The notes under the pieces: model-generated
What the model was told of the DNA's origin: nothing
Databases searched by the model: none
Seen by the model: the letters and a program-made list of their open reading frames with translations, nothing else
NCBI GenBank assembly: GCA_025175895.1
Contig: JAKLTH010000238.1
Coordinates: forward strand, 2,418,001 to 2,482,000
DNA from: Wurfbainia villosa
Lineage: Eukaryota; Streptophyta; Magnoliopsida; Zingiberales; Zingiberaceae
Direction: 5' to 3'
Length of the DNA: 64,000 nucleotides
Translations under genes and position numbers: made by a program
Shown: positions 1 to 12,174 of the stretch, piece by piece
Layout: every line of letters begins with the position of its first letter
How positions within the stretch are numbered: position 1 is the stretch's first letter

Positions 1-1346
1 GATCTCTCCGATAAGATGATAGCGGCGGCACATGTTTGGATCGTTGATGAGACCTTGGCTCTTTTGCTGCAATTGCTCCATTGTTGTCGCAGAGACCCAG
101 ATTGCTTCAACAATGGCCTAATCACACCAAGTTCATGAACGAACTTCGATCCAAACCACTTCCTTTGCACGCCCGCCGCAATATATTCTGCCTCGTGGTA
201 GAATCCGCCATGCCTCTTGTTTGAACTTTTCCAACTCATCGCGCTTCTATTCAAGGTGAACACGATATCCGCATCGAGACCGAATCGCCCTTGTCTGCCT
301 CGAAGTCGCATCCGATACCCGCGTATCACCATGTCCCTTCTCCATATATTAGAACACATCCTTAGTTCTTCTCAAGTACTTAAGGATCGTCTTAATACGC
401 CCAATGATCCATTCTCGATCGATCGGTATATCGCCGTGACACTCAGAGCATACGATACATCGGGCCTCGTACATAACATAGCATACATGATAGATCCTAT
501 TGCGGATGCATAGGGAATCTTACTCATGCAAATCCTCTCGTCTTCTGTGCGCGGACACATAGACTTCTAAAGGTGTACCCCATGCCTGATGGGCAGATAA
601 CCTTTCTTGGATTCCGACATGCTAAACCTCTTTAGCACTCGGTCTATATATGTAGACTGTGAAAGACCAAGCAACCGTTTCGATCTATCTCTATAGATCT
701 TAATCCCAAGGATGTAGGTTGCTTCTCCCAGGTCTTTCATGGAGAATGTCTTGGATAACCAAACCTTAATCGATCAGTAAGATGGACACATCGCTTTCCT
801 ATAAGTAATATGTCATCGACATACAATACTAGGAACACGATCGACTCCCACTAACCTTCTTGTACACACAAGGTTCGTCTGGATTTTGTGAGAAATCAAA
901 CTTTTTGATCGTCTCATCAAAACGGATCTTCCAACTCCTAGATGCTTGCGTCAAGCCATAAATGAACCGTCGCAATTTGCATACCTTGGTTTTATCAACC
1001 GATGTGAAACCCTCAGGCTGTATCATATACACGTCCTCGAGCAGGTTTCCATTAAGGAAAGCTGTTTTCACATCCATCTGCCATATCTCATAATAATAAT
1101 GAGCCGCTATGGCCAGGAGCATCCGAATGGATTTAAGCATACCTACAGGCGAATAGGTTTCGTCATAATCAACACCTTGTTTTTGACGATATCCTTTCGC
1201 CACCAATCTAGCCTTATAGGTAATCACATTACCATCCATGTCGGTTTTCTTCTTGAAAACCCACTTGCACCCTATAGGCTTTATGCCTTCAGGTGGGTCA
1301 ACCAAGTTCCAAACTTGGTTTTCGTACATGGAATCCATTTCCGACT
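1..1346 (-). pseudogene. pol: A1 pol: reverse transcriptase and RNase H remnant
   Basis: Encodes the cDNA-synthesis part of Copia pol. From 1346 downwards the RT start reads WNLVDPPEGIKPIGCKW, followed by YKARLVAKGYRQKQGVDYDE and WQMDVKTAFLNG, the standard Copia RT blocks. The catalytic YVDD lies at 812-823, but in a different frame from the preceding block: the frame shifts just after KKVSGS. The later segment at 372-560 (SKIPYASAIGSIMYAMLC, TRPDVSYA) is the RT-RNase H connection. The RNase H itself runs off the left end of the window and contains several indels. No intact product is possible without repair of at least two frameshifts. Confidence 0.9.
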
Positions 1347-2590
1347 TCATGGCACCAAGCCACTTATGTCGACTTCTTCATAATGTAGGCTCTCATCATC
1401 AATGAGTAACACGCTGCTCGATTCACTTACGAGAAATCCATATCTCTCAGGAATATTGCGTGTTCTACCAGATCTACGAAGATGTGGTGTTACAATAGGT
1501 CCAGCCGATTGCTCATCACTATGAGTTGTCGGCTGTTGTGCTTCACCAGGTATCTCATTAATGTCTATTTGAGTCTCTCGAGCCTCCTCAAGCTCGACGA
1601 CACTCCCACTGTTTTCTTGCAAGAGAAACTCTTTCTCTAGAAACACAGCATGCCTTGAAACAAACACCTTTTGTTCCACAGGATGATGGAATTGGTAACC
1701 CCTTGTTTCCTTAGGGTATCCAATAAATAGACATTTATCAGACTTAGCATCCATTTGTCTGATACAGTTCATTTCACATAAGCAGGACAACCCCATATCT
1801 TCAAGTAAGATACATAAGATTTCTTACCATTCCATATCTCATATGGAGTAGTTGAGACTACCTTGGTAGGCATTCTGTTTAACAAGTAAACAGCTGTCTG
1901 AAGTGCATAACCCCAAAAGGACTTGGGAAGAGTCGCATGATTCATCATTGACCTGACCATGTCCAACAAGGTCCGGTTACGCCTCTAAGATACACCATTA
2001 TGCTGTGGTGTATAGGGCGGAGTCCATTGAGACAATATGCCATTGTCTCTTAGATAATCAAGAAACTCTTGACTTAAGTATTCACCACCTCGATCCGATC
2101 GAAGTATTTTAATACTTTTGTCATGTTGTTTCTCTACTTCATTTCTGAATTCTTTGAACCTTTCAAAGGCTTCAGACTTGTGTTTCATCAAGAACACATA
2201 CCCAAACCGTGAGTGATCATCGGTGAAGGTAATGAAGTAGCTATAGCCTCCTAATGCTTGAGTTGACATAGGTCCACATACATCAGTATGTACTAAACCT
2301 AGTAACTCTCCCACTCGTTCACCTTTTCCCGTAAAAGGTAACTTAGTCATCTTGCCTTTTAAGCATGATTCGCATGTATCGTATGAATCCAATTCAAACG
2401 ATTCCAGAATTCCACATCGGTGTAATTCGGACATGCGTTTCTTGCTTATATGGCCAAGACGACAATGCCACATATAGGAGTCTATTTGATTATCCTTTCG
2501 AGCACGCACGCGTGTTGCTCGCTTCGATATTGAAGATGTCACCGGATACGCCCAACGATAAATGTCATTACTTAAAGTTCCAAATTCCAT
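1347..2590 (-). pseudogene. pol: A1 pol: integrase and linker remnant
   Basis: Integrase inserts the cDNA into the host chromosome. The N-terminal zinc-binding segment is visible (MWHCRLGHISKKRMSELH followed by CESCLKGK, an HHCC arrangement). The catalytic core shows HTDVCGPMSTQ, FTDDHSRFGYVF and RSDRGGEYLSQEF, and PQHNGVS just before the expected third acidic residue, where the frame breaks near 1985. The frame resumes at 1969 (MLDMVRSMMNHATLPKSFWG) and continues through GCPAYVK and LFIGYPKETRGYQFH to the acidic linker ahead of RT. Two frameshifts, near 1985 and 1790, separate the three open segments. Assignment to integrase is secure; function is not expected. Confidence 0.9.
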
Positions 2591-3563
2591 AAAGAACCCA
2601 TTTCAAAGTTATGTAACAACAATTGTTACTAAAAGTCAAATGGAACCCATTTCTATTTAGACAAGAAATAGAAATGATGTTCTTTATCAACGAAGGAACA
2701 TACAAGCAATTGTCCAGTTCTAAGACAAGTCCTACAGGGAGTTCCAACAAATACGTTCCGATGGCGAGTGCAGCAACCGTTGCTCCATTCCCAACACGTA
2801 AATTTGACTCTCCCCTTTGACGAGTCTTCTTCTATTCCTTAGCCCATATATGTCATTACATATATGAGCCACACCCAGATCAAATACCCAAGTGTCCGAG
2901 GAAATAGAATGACAATCAATAAAGAAGATTTCAAGAAGATGGGGCATCCGATGCCTTATCCTTCTTCACGAACTCAAGATAAATCTTGCACTTTCTTCAC
3001 AAATGGCTCTCCTTGCCATAATGATGGCAAGTTTCCTTTTGTGCTAGTTCTACCTTCTTAGCCTTTCTCTTCTTTCCCTTCGTCCCTTTGACTTCCTCTT
3101 AGAACCTTTCTTCGAGGAATCAACTAACAAAGACCGCCCCCTCGCCATGCTTCTCGAGAAGACTCCACGCCTTCAAAGATATCGAGCAAAGACCAGATGA
3201 ACCTCCTAGCATCTCAGGTGAAGAGGAGCTGAGACTTCAACCTTCAATCTCACTGCTCATCAACCAACTCACAAAGATGAAGGACTACGATATGAGCATC
3301 CATATGCCATGCCGCCAGAGCTTGGGTTCCATCGTGGCTAGCATGATGCAACTCATTTGTTCAGAATCACTCACATGTTTCTGATAGGCCAACAATTGGT
3401 CCATAGTTGCATTGTCACTAGGATGGGCGGGAAGAGGTGCTTCGAGGACATACGCAAGCTTTTCCACCTTGAGAACAATTCTCAAGCTTCTAAGCTAGTC
3501 CATGAAGCTCGGCCCAGTCAATTTATTTGAATCCAAAATGGAACGCAAATTCAAACACATCAT
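2591..3563 (-). pseudogene. gag-pol: A1 gag and protease remnant
   Basis: Gag forms the particle and the aspartic protease cuts the polyprotein. The likely gag start is the ATG at 3563, in frame with LNLRSILDSNKLTG. An in-frame TAG at 3497-3495 interrupts it at a site where A3 also has TAG. The frame then reads LRIVLKVEKLAYVLEAPLPA (open segment 3285-3485). Around 2990-3030 a zinc-knuckle-like CHHYGKESH is visible. The protease region at about 2900 reads WVFDLG where A3 has WVLDTG, because one base is lost in the active-site codon region, so the catalytic motif is destroyed. Several further frameshifts are present between gag and protease. Confidence 0.82.
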
Positions 3564-4813
3564 GATCAATATATTAACTTAGAAATACAAAACGAGCATA
3601 TATGAGAAAGATGATTTTAAAATGCATCAATATACATTTATTAATCCCATTCATTTTTCGAATTTCAAAACCTCAAAATCACTTGAGATTGTAGGGTCCA
3701 TCTCCAATGGTTGATATCCATCATAGTTATGAACAACCTTCGAGAGAGTCCAACAAGCCATTCATAACTACGATGGTAGGTATCATCTATACCGATTGCA
3801 TATCACGTATATGCAACTATCACAATGTGCTATCAACTAATTGAATGTTCACACATACATTGGGTTGTTAACACATTAACAAGTATGCATCATATGCATA
3901 GCACCCAACTTCACCTCCCTTAACATCGACTTGAGAGAGTCCAACAAGCCGATGTTCGTTAAAGCCAACCCATTAATCAAGAATAGTTTTAATATGGTTA
4001 GAGCATTCAACCAATTAGCCCAGCTTGGAGAGAGTCCAACAACCAAAGCTAACGATTGACCTCTGACTCTACCATATTAGTATTAAACTATTCCATGGTT
4101 TGAACATGTTCGTTCGAGCCGGCTCGAGAGAGTCCAACAACCCAAACAAGAAACTAACTCGTTCAAACCATATTAATGGAAGGTGTAGGCTTTAATATTG
4201 TTTAAAGGTTTTTATGTCTCATCCTCTTTGCATGCAAATAACTATTATCTACATGGCATGACATACATGGTATACATCTACATGTCACGACACGCATGGC
4301 ATTATGTTATGCATCTAATGCAACTACATGTCATACAATTATGTCATGTACAATATTTCCTTATATGTCATAACTATTTATGGAAATAAAATATGTTTAA
4401 GATTTGATTCTCCAAATCAAATCATAATTAAATTAGGAAACAAATTTCCAAATCTAATCACATATTTTATTCATGGAATTATTTGATTAAGGAAAATCTA
4501 TTTAGGAAACCAATTTCCTAAATCTTCAAAACTACTTATGGAAATAAAATATTTTAAAGATTTGATTTAAATCAAATCAAGATTAAATTAGGAAACAAAT
4601 TTTAATCTAATCAAATATTTTATTTATGGAAAATATCAATTTCCATAAATACTTCCAACTTTCCAAAAGTGGAAGATTTCCATAAATACTTCTAGACTTT
4701 CCAAAATTGAAAATTTCCATAAATACTTCTAAATTTCCAAAATTAGAAAATTTCCAGAAATACATTATGACTATCGCAAAACCATTTTACGATTATGTCG
4801 AAACACAACCTGG
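3564..4813 (-). other. A1 untranslated leader with stem-loop cluster
   Basis: Non-coding leader between primer-binding site and gag. Between 3718 and 4171 it holds four stem-loops built around a GTTGGACTCTCTC core (seen on the plus strand as gagagagtccaac). Examples of outer stems: 3718-3733 with 3761-3776 (15 of 16 paired), and 4095-4105 with 4161-4171 (11 of 11). The part nearer the primer-binding site (4390-4790) is very AT-rich, with repeated phrases such as tccataaatacttc. No open reading frame of interest. The same layout recurs in A2 and A3. Confidence 0.8.
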
Positions 4814-4825
4814 GCTCTGATACCA
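4814..4825 (-). promoter_or_regulatory. A1 primer-binding site (initiator tRNA-Met)
   Basis: Read on the minus strand the site is TGGTATCAGAGC, complementary to the 3' end of plant initiator tRNA-Met, which primes minus-strand cDNA synthesis. It lies one base from the LTR edge at 4827, the expected position, and fixes the element's orientation. Confidence 0.92.
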
Positions 4826-4826
4826 C

Positions 4827-6933
4827 TGTTGGGTTTCCTAAGATCAAGGCAGTGTGTGTTCGATCATGTTTCAGAAACATGAGCACACTGAAGCAATAAA
4901 ATAATAAATACTCCTATTTATTACAACACACACAACACACGCATGCATATTACAACAAGTGTAGACATAACCGTAAATTAAAATTTGCATAAGGAAATTA
5001 AACTACGCTATACCTTCTGATGACGGTAGCGGAACGATCAACCGAACGATTCTCGTAAGAATCGCTCTATCCGTGATCCACGCCGAGCTCCTCGATGACT
5101 TCGCTAAGCCACGAGCTTCGCCTTCGTGACGGGTTACTAGCCTCGTGTTGAAGACGGCGTGATCGAGAGATGATCACGGTCCGAATCCAAATTCGACCTA
5201 AAACAAGTCCTCAAGACTTGCTTCTCCGGAGAGGTATTCGTCAACCGATTGACGAATCCTTCGTCCTCCACCTCAGAGGATTACCGGAGATCAAATCCCC
5301 GGTATGTTAGCCGCTGTCGGAGCACTAACCGTCGTCCAAACGACGCTCCGACGAGAGGAGAAGAAGCTGTCCAGAAAACTGGACAGCTTGGTGGAGGAGA
5401 TAGGCGCCGGCCAAAACAAGGAGAGAAAATCTCACCTTGACCAAAGCCTGAGGCTGGGCTCGTCGCTACGGAGTTGGCGCCGAAGTCCTTCAACAAGGGT
5501 GGGCGGCAACACAAGGGGGAAGGCTAGGGTTTTGATTAATTTTAGGGTTAGTGTTTAAGCCCTATTTTATAGAGAACTAATTCTCTTAATGGTTAATGGA
5601 TCATATCCATAAAGCCCGTTAACCCGCTCCATTAAGATAAGTTAAAATAAACCAAACCATGATGGTTTATTTTAAGTTAAAACGAACCGAACCAACCTTT
5701 GGTTCATTCGTTTAATATAAACCAAACCCTTTGGTTTATTCTCATCCATTGGATTAGAACCAAACCATTTTGTTCCATCCATTATGTCTTCATAAGACAC
5801 GCCCATCCACGCTCCATTGCATCAAACAATTTCATGCTCGCTTATGTTTGGTCCAACCAAACATAGTTTCTCCTTGGCCGAGAATCCCATTCTCAAGCTC
5901 GCTTTAAATCCTTTGATTACACGCTGCAGCGTGGTGACCAAATAGGTTCTCTTTATGCTGGCCGCCTATAATTAACCATTAATTATAGAACGATCATGAG
6001 TGGCACCTAGTAGTACATCATGATCCCCAATTAACCTAAAAGATCAACGGTTGATCCGTAACTATTTCAAACCCTTCAAGAGCTCGAATGAATCGTGCCC
6101 CATTCCCTTCACTCATCTTATACCCACTTGGTTCGTGACATGGTCTATTGTGTCACCTCACTAGGTCGACTCACGCCACACCTAGCCCAAGTATCATTTC
6201 CTCGTCCCTACTGGATTCTAGTTACTCCACATGTATCAAGAGTACCTTACTCTAAACATGTAATGCTTTGGCCAAAGACTTTAGTAACAATCCGACGAGA
6301 GGCCATGGGTATACATCTCCTCGCAAGGAGTGGTGAATCCTTTATAGGCTATTCAAACACCTTCGATCACTGACTTATACCCAATCATCGTCCACATCTC
6401 CTTAGAGATGTTTGCTTAAGATGTCAAAGCATAAGTCTCCATGATCAAGATGACTTGAATACCGCAAGTCAAAGGAACATCGCACTTAAGCCACAAGAAG
6501 AACTTCATTGACATATCTATATATGCAGAGAACCATATGAAGTCTTACTGGTCACTCCAATGAACTAGTTACCATAACTAGCATCCACGATTAACTCCGA
6601 CATCACTATGTCTCACCAAAGGAGAATCACCGCTTGATACACCAAGGAGTATACCTCGAATCTCGATGTAATCGATGGTGTCCAAATCCATCAATTCATC
6701 GACTAGGGATAATTCCGATACATCACAATTACACATGTAGAGATACTCACTAGTTGTGATCCAATCACAAATCCTCTCATGCTGTGAATCGTATCGTGGA
6801 CATTCAGTAAATGAGTTTAAGATCCAATCAAATACATTAAACATGTATACTCAAATAGTGAATCTTCATTTATCATATAAATGGTTCATACATAAGGCGA
6901 TTGCCTTAGGACATCTCTCATATATTACTAACA
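4827..6933 (-). repeat. A1 5' LTR (2107 bp)
   Basis: Bounded by TG and CA, the plus-strand reading being TGTTGGGTTTCC to TTACTAACA. It carries the promoter in the element's orientation: a TATA box read as TATAAAAT on the minus strand at 5564-5571, with telomere-motif-like CCCTAA tracts just downstream. About 180 bp further is a perfect hairpin at 5364-5389 (11-bp arms AAGCTGTCCAG and CTGGACAGCTT, read on either strand). Another short hairpin lies at about 5235-5256 (arms ATTCGTCAA and TTGACGAAT). Open reading frames in the LTR are not conserved among copies and are treated as chance. Confidence 0.92.
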
Positions 6934-7318
6934 TTTCAAGTTATACAATTTATTTAAAAGTAAATCTCTTTTACATACCTTCGTGTCGTCGGTGCCTTCG
7001 TGTAGTTCCACTAGCTTGGTCCATAAGTCCTTTGCACTAATGAAGGGGCCGACGCGGTTGAGCTCTTCCTTGGACAACCCACATCGCAAGATTTGAGTTG
7101 CCTTGGCATCGGCTTCTACTTGTTTTTTCATGGAATTTGACCATTGATCGTAACCCAAAGATTCACCATCTTCATTAATAGGAAGTGTGAAACCGGTTTG
7201 GATTACGATCCACATCTCGATTTGGGTTTTAAGAAAGCATTCCATCCGACCCTTCCAATAACGAAAGTCATTACCGTTGTAAAACGGGTCTGGTGCTAAA
7301 CCCTTCGAGATGGGCCAT
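6934..7318 (-). pseudogene. gag: B2 gag, N-terminal part, interrupted by A1
   Basis: Start of the SIRE-like gag polyprotein. The ATG at 7318 (MAHLEGFST) matches the start of B1 gag. The segment then reads RYWKGRMECFLKTQIEMW and GLSKEELNRVGPFISAKDLW, near-identical to B1 and typical of the Copia gag N-terminal region. A small deletion after MAHLEGFST shifts the frame. The gene is cut at 6933/6934 by the A1 LTR; the remainder of B2 must lie beyond the left window edge, beyond A1. Confidence 0.9.
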
Positions 7319-7676
7319 TTAAAACAAGAAGAAGAACGACTTAAAAGAATCTTGCAAAACACACACGGAAAGAATATTCCAAGACTTTCGCCTTGGATTA
7401 GTAGAAATGAAGTAAAAAGATATATAAAATGTAACTTGCAAAAAGAAATAAACAATCAAATGCGAATGTTTGAAGTTCCGAGGACAACCTTACTCGGATC
7501 TAACCCAAGGACAACCTTATCCGATCCTAAAGCCTCTAATGCAATTCTATATGTAGGAGAAGATAAGCAAGTGAAATAATTATACGAAAACAGAAATAAA
7601 TAAATAAAAATCTGTAAAAAGAAAACAAAGCTAGATTGGTGGTTTCACCAATCTTAGCGCCTGCCTCGATACCAAT
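7319..7676 (-). other. B2 leader and degenerate primer-binding site
   Basis: Non-coding leader between B2 gag and its LTR, matching 48417-48637 of B1 with added sequence. The primer-binding site next to the LTR, about 7663-7674, reads GCCTCGATACCA on the plus strand where B1 reads GCTCTGATACCA: the CTG has become CG, weakening complementarity to tRNA-Met. Confidence 0.75.
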
Positions 7677-9031
7677 TGTTGGATCAAAGTGTCGCTAGAG
7701 GGGGTGAATAGCGATACGATGTCGTTAAAAACTTTTGCAATAAGTAAAAGCAAGTAGAGAATGCATAATGGAAATATAAAGTAGACAAGATATTTTTACG
7801 TGGTTCACAATCTTCGATTGCTAATCCACGGCCCTAGTGATCCTTGATCACGCACGGAGGGCAATTCACTAAAACCACTCCTCCTCGTTGGAGGTAGGAG
7901 CAACGACATAAAGAAATCAAGGCAAAGGGACACTCCCTTCCTTGTTACGATTAAAGCACAAAGACAATTTAAAGAAGTAGAACTTAAATAAATATACCGA
8001 CAACTCTTATAAGTAGAAGATGTAGCTGCTGCGCAGCACTTCGTCAGAGCAAATGTGAGTAGTAGTAGCCAAGCATTTACGACGGGCGTGTTGAGAGCTC
8101 TTGAATACTTTTCTTTGCTTGGAGTGAACATGTCTATTTATGGATATTGATCTATGAATTTAGACATAGGTAGTGTCCAAGGTGAGGTTCTTATCCCAAC
8201 TCAAGGATGAGGTGTTTCATCCAACCACCTTGTGCCACCTCCAACCTTCTTGTGCGCTAACTCAAGGATGAGGTGTTTCATCCAACCACCTTGTGCCACC
8301 TCCAACCTCCTTGGGCGCCAACTTGAGGATGAGGTGTTTCATCCAACCACCTTGTGCCACCTCCAACCTTCTTGTGCGCCTAACTCAAGGATGAGGTGTT
8401 TCATCCAACCACCTTGTGCCACCTCCAACCTCCTTGGCGCCAACTTGTTGGAGCCATTCAACTTGTGCCACATCATGGGAGCCAACCATCTTGTGCCAAC
8501 TCACCTTATTTTGGGCGCCACCACAAGGAAGCTTGGTGATGGTTTGATGTCCACCTTGATGCCACATCACCCTTTGTACCAAAACACGAGTCAAGTCCAA
8601 ATTCACCCCTTGAAATTCGAGCTCTTCTCGAGGTCGAACTTGACTAGCAGCTTGACTATAGTCAAAGGGTTTTGGACCAGACAAGTTAGCTTAAAATATA
8701 AAGTACGATGGTTCTAACCATCTGATCTCGACCTAGACCTTCCATTGGAGGTATTGGGTCGGATCTACGCTTAACGACCTTGCTTCGCTTTCACACGAGC
8801 TTACCTTGTAGCCTCGCTTCCGGTCTTCACCCGAGTACCTCGGCTTCCTCCGAAGTCCCTCTGGCGTTGCCCGACCACCTCGGTTCCCATCGGGTGTCGC
8901 AGACCTTCCGCTCAACTTTAGCATTTCTGCACACTTAATTGAGCTCGTAAGATAACAAATATACCCTTAACTATTGAGCCTTTTGCCATAATCAAAATAC
9001 CGGTTCGACTTTGGTGCCCACTGCACCAACA
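7677..9031 (-). repeat. B2 5' LTR (1355 bp)
   Basis: Termini TGTTGGATC and CACCAACA match the B1 LTRs. Shared blocks include the sequence next to the left edge (cgctagaggggg) and the right-hand 300 bp. It is about 260 bp longer than the B1 LTRs, mainly from a tandem array at 8199-8445. It inserted into an E-type LTR, which resumes at 9032. TTTCC follows the terminus; the partner duplication is off-window. Confidence 0.9.
8199..8445. repeat. Four-copy tandem repeat (~62 bp unit) in the B2 LTR
   Basis: Units begin near 8199, 8258, 8320 and 8382, each starting caact/aactcaaggatgagg and containing ccaaccaccttgtgcc. The units differ by a few bases (caactc versus caacttg). The open frame across them (8232-8717, plus) is only a by-product of the repeat. 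The B1 LTRs lack the array. Confidence 0.88.
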
Positions 9032-9444
9032 TTTCCTACTTGGTCCGGTAGATGTAATTGCATTCAAATTTAGACATAAATATGAGCATGTTATGTGTTC
9101 ATATTATCTTGACCCTGCTCTTATTATCTTATGCTTGAACTTATCGTTGGCTATTAACTTCATTGCTGCTACCATGTTTATTGTACCACGATTAGGAGTT
9201 ATACATATAGGTGATGTAAGTAACTTAGAATTTATTTAAGTTAAGTGAAAATAGTAAAGTCCGGATGACAACCTGATTGTACATTGGGCAAAAAGGTCAT
9301 CCGTATTTAGATAAGGTCTTGAACCTAGGGTTAGTTCTAGTACCCTTAGGTTGCATGTTACCATCGACTATGTATTGTGTAAATGGTCAGAGGAATGATA
9401 CTTAGTGTGTCGCTACGGATCGGTGGTCCTAGCTTGTTATAATC

Positions 9445-9645
9445 AGATGAGTACGACTCTCTACAGGATAGAGAGTGCGTCCATCAGTTGAGTACGACTC
9501 TCTACAGGATAGAGAGTGTGTCGATTAGATTGGTATGACTCTCTACAGGATAGAGAGTATTATGATCAGTTGAGTACAACTCTCTACAGGATAGAGAGTG
9601 CGTTGATCTGATTAGTATGATTCTCTGTAGAATAGAGAGTCTATG
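9445..9645. repeat. E1 hairpin tandem array, five units
   Basis: Five units of about 37-41 bp. Each contains a small inverted repeat, ACTCTCTA then a five-base loop (CAGGA) then TAGAGAGT, followed by a spacer such as gcgtcgatcagttgagtacg. The fifth unit is degenerate (gattctct...agagagt). The same array occurs in E3, E4 and E5 with different copy numbers. Confidence 0.9.
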
Positions 9646-10131
9646 GTGGTTGTCTGTATGTGAGACATTGCATTCATGTCATTTGCATGCACGCTGGTGA
9701 CCATGTCTCCCTTGTGGTTGAGAGGGTCGCCAGTCATCCTGCCTCCACGGTTACTCATAGGAGGAGTAACCAGTGTGAGGGCAGAGCATTGTAGTGCCGC
9801 ACTCTACCACTATAGACGGTGATAGTTGGATTTGCGTGCCGTAGTCCTGTGTGTGTGGCACTCGACCACTCATGGGTAGTGACTGTCGGAGTGGCCAACA
9901 ACAAGGACCCCCATCGTGTAGCTTGCTCTTTACGCTTATATGCTACTCGATCATACTGCCCACTCGGTCACTCGAGAGTAGTGGTTGGTGTTGAGTTGGG
10001 ACAGTTGTCATGCTCGAGCCACCGAGGCCACACTGGGGTCGTGGTAGCTTTAGGGTGAGCCGACATGACCATGCATGCTGCATTGCCGACTTATGACATT
10101 TTTGCATATTGCCATATATATACATATATGC

Positions 10132-10133
<2 letters not shown>

Positions 10134-10167
<34 letters not shown>
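10134..10167. repeat. (TA)n microsatellite in E1
   Basis: Uninterrupted TA run of about 34 bp inside the LTR. Equivalent positions in E3 (16813-16844) and E5 (59590-59658) also carry TA runs of different length. Confidence 0.95.
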
Positions 10168-10169
<2 letters not shown>

Positions 10170-11041
10170 ATGATTGTGATTAGTATACATGTATAGATGC
10201 AGTATATATATATATACTTATTGTGATGTTGCATTTGTTTGTATTATGCTTGCTGCACTTGTTTGTACATCATATTCATGCATGCTTCTTGCATATGTTA
10301 TACGGTTGTGTCGAGTACTGGTATATGTGTTGGACAGACCATTAGATACCTTGACCTGTAGCTTGAGTATAGTGAGTTGATCTTACTCTTCCTGCTATAT
10401 ATATATGTTGGATATATGTTCAGGTTGGATCAGAGTAGCGTAGCAGACTTCAGGTATGTCTGTATTTTATGTTGTTCATTTGGTTAGACGGTATATGTTT
10501 GTATTTATATACTATGCTGATATACCTGTTGTACATCTAGATTATGTCATTGAAATACATGTGATATTACATATATACATGTTTTCTATTACCTGCTGAG
10601 TTTTACTCACCCCCCAATGGACCATGGGTTTTTCTGTCGCCCAGATAACAGGTAGCTGACTTCGTGATGGACTTGGAGCACCGCTGGCTGGCATCGTCTC
10701 ATCTCAACTCCGAGAGTCCGGATTTTTGGTGTTCTCATTGGTATTCTGTTATGGATTTGTTTTATGTGATGATTGTAGTTGTGACTATTGATGTTGTATC
10801 CCTTTCTTCCTTTCTGGTTTTATTATGGTGTCCTGAGTCGGTGTTAGTCATACCGGTATGTATGTGTGTTGTCGTTTGTGAGATTGTAGTATGTTTCCGC
10901 TGTGTTTTGTGTAGTTGTTTTCATATATATGTATTGTTGTTATTGTGGGCATACGAGCCTTGTATTAACCCGAAATGTTGCCACGTACAGGGGAGATGCT
11001 GTCCGTTTGATTTTCGGCTCGGCATGCTCTCGGAGCGTGAC

Positions 11042-11748
11042 AGGTAGAGTGCAACACCACAATGCTCTGCCCTCACACCAGTTACTCCTCCTATGAGTAA
11101 CCGTGGAGGCAGGATAATTGGCGACCCTCTCTCTCACAGTCGACGAGTGGTGCGGCAAGCGGCGCAGTGATGACGAGCGCGAGCATGAGGGAAGGAGACG
11201 CGATCGGGAGAGGGATCGGGCTCTGGTCGCTCCGGAGACGAAGAGGAGAGGTCGCGCACGACTGTGGACAGCGAGCGGTGATGAGGAGGCAACCATGGGC
11301 AACGACAATGAGTTTGGGCCTGAGATCGCTAGATCAACACCGACGGCAGCAGCTCTTCCTCTCACGGCGGTGGCGAGTCGAGTTCAGGTGACGTCGGCAC
11401 CCGCTGCTGTTGGATCGGCAGAGACGAAGAGGCGACGGCGAAGAAATGAAACAGGGGGAAGGAGAGTTGGGATCGGGAATTGGAAGAGAAAGAAACGCTC
11501 GTGATAAAGCCGATGAGAAACCACAGAAATGGTTCGCGGAGAGGAAATGGGTTATGTGGATCGGGTTTGAGATTTAACCCGGTTCCTATTAACCCATTAA
11601 TCTTAGGGTTATATTAATAAACCCCATTAACCCCTAGATTAGGATTTAAACTCATTTTAAATCCTGAAAAATTTCTAAAAACTCCTGAAAAATTCCATAA
11701 GTTAATTTCTTCATTAGCAAGGAATATTTTTTTTCCCGATATTTTATA
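11042..11748 (-). repeat. E2: 3' LTR remnant with internal deletion
   Basis: Minus-orientation E LTR. 11042-11135 matches the E5 segment starting near 60091 (ggtagagtgc, then the ttactcctcctatgagtaa block). The sequence then jumps to the GC-rich region near the other end of the LTR (compare 62300-62752), so about 2 kb is deleted at a ccctct/ctctc junction. The inner end reads ATTTTATA at 11748, one C-to-T change from the ACA seen in other copies. A normal polypurine tract follows. Confidence 0.82.
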
Positions 11749-11760
11749 TTCTCCCCCACT
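11749..11760 (-). promoter_or_regulatory. E2 polypurine tract
   Basis: Read on the minus strand it is AGTGGGGGAGAA, immediately before the LTR start. It is identical to the tract at 14271-14282 in E3. It primes plus-strand DNA synthesis in LTR retrotransposons and fixes the orientation and LTR edge. Confidence 0.85.
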
Positions 11761-12174
11761 AATAAAAATTTGGTCCCTAAATTTCGTACTTACATTCAAA
11801 AATTACTTCAAGCAAGTTTTCGAAATGACCGCATACATTCCTCAAGTGAACAGATGAGGGTATCGAGCTTGGATAGTATCTTCCAGCTCCCACGTAGCCT
11901 TCTCATCGGTATGATGCTGTCATCCAACTCTTACGAGTCGGATGGTTTTCGTCTCACTACTGTCGCTCCTTGCGACAAAAAATTCGCACCGGAATCTCCT
12001 CATAGGTCACCTTAGATTGAGGTAGAATCGGAACCCCTAATAACTCTCATCCGATGACGTGCACCAACTCTGCATCATGTTGGATACTCTGTGGCCCCCA
12101 ACAGCTGTCATTCCCCGACTTCCTCCCAGTACACAGGAGATCTACAGGGTCTACCGTATTGGGCCTCAGAAGAA

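Larger units (their letters stand above)
1..6933 (-). mobile_element. Copia retrotransposon A1, 3' end off-window
   Basis: Minus-strand Copia element. The window opens inside its RNase H region; pol, gag, leader, primer-binding site and the upstream LTR follow to the right, so only the 3' LTR is missing. It is the same family as A2 and A3, with close nucleotide identity throughout. Its right edge (LTR terminus reading ...ACTAACA) falls inside the gag of B2, so A1 inserted into B2. The target duplication cannot be tested because the left edge is outside the window; the five bases after the LTR are TTTCA. The reading frames are broken by many small indels. The Copia domain order PR-IN-RT-RH is visible. 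I do not assign a named Copia lineage to this family. Confidence 0.93.
9032..11041 (+). repeat. E1: 3' part of a family E (Gypsy, Tekay-like) LTR
   Basis: Plus-orientation LTR fragment ending GGAGCGTGACA at 11041. It aligns block by block with 15730-17709 (E3) and, inverted, with 58792-60950 (E5). Its left part is separated by the B2 insertion and lies off-window. It contains a five-unit hairpin array (9445-9645) and a TA microsatellite. It is joined directly to E2, which runs in the opposite orientation. Confidence 0.88.

Noticed and set aside
8232..8717. 161-codon plus-strand frame with repeated PTFLCANS/CHLQPSC-like phrases
   Set aside because: It exists only because of the tandem repeat in the B2 LTR; the opposite strand is open too, and the frame is absent from the B1 LTRs.
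11118..11504. Arginine-rich frame in the E2 LTR, resembling a nuclear protein
   Set aside because: GC/purine-rich LTR sequence that is open in several frames on both strands; not conserved in E3, E4 or E5.
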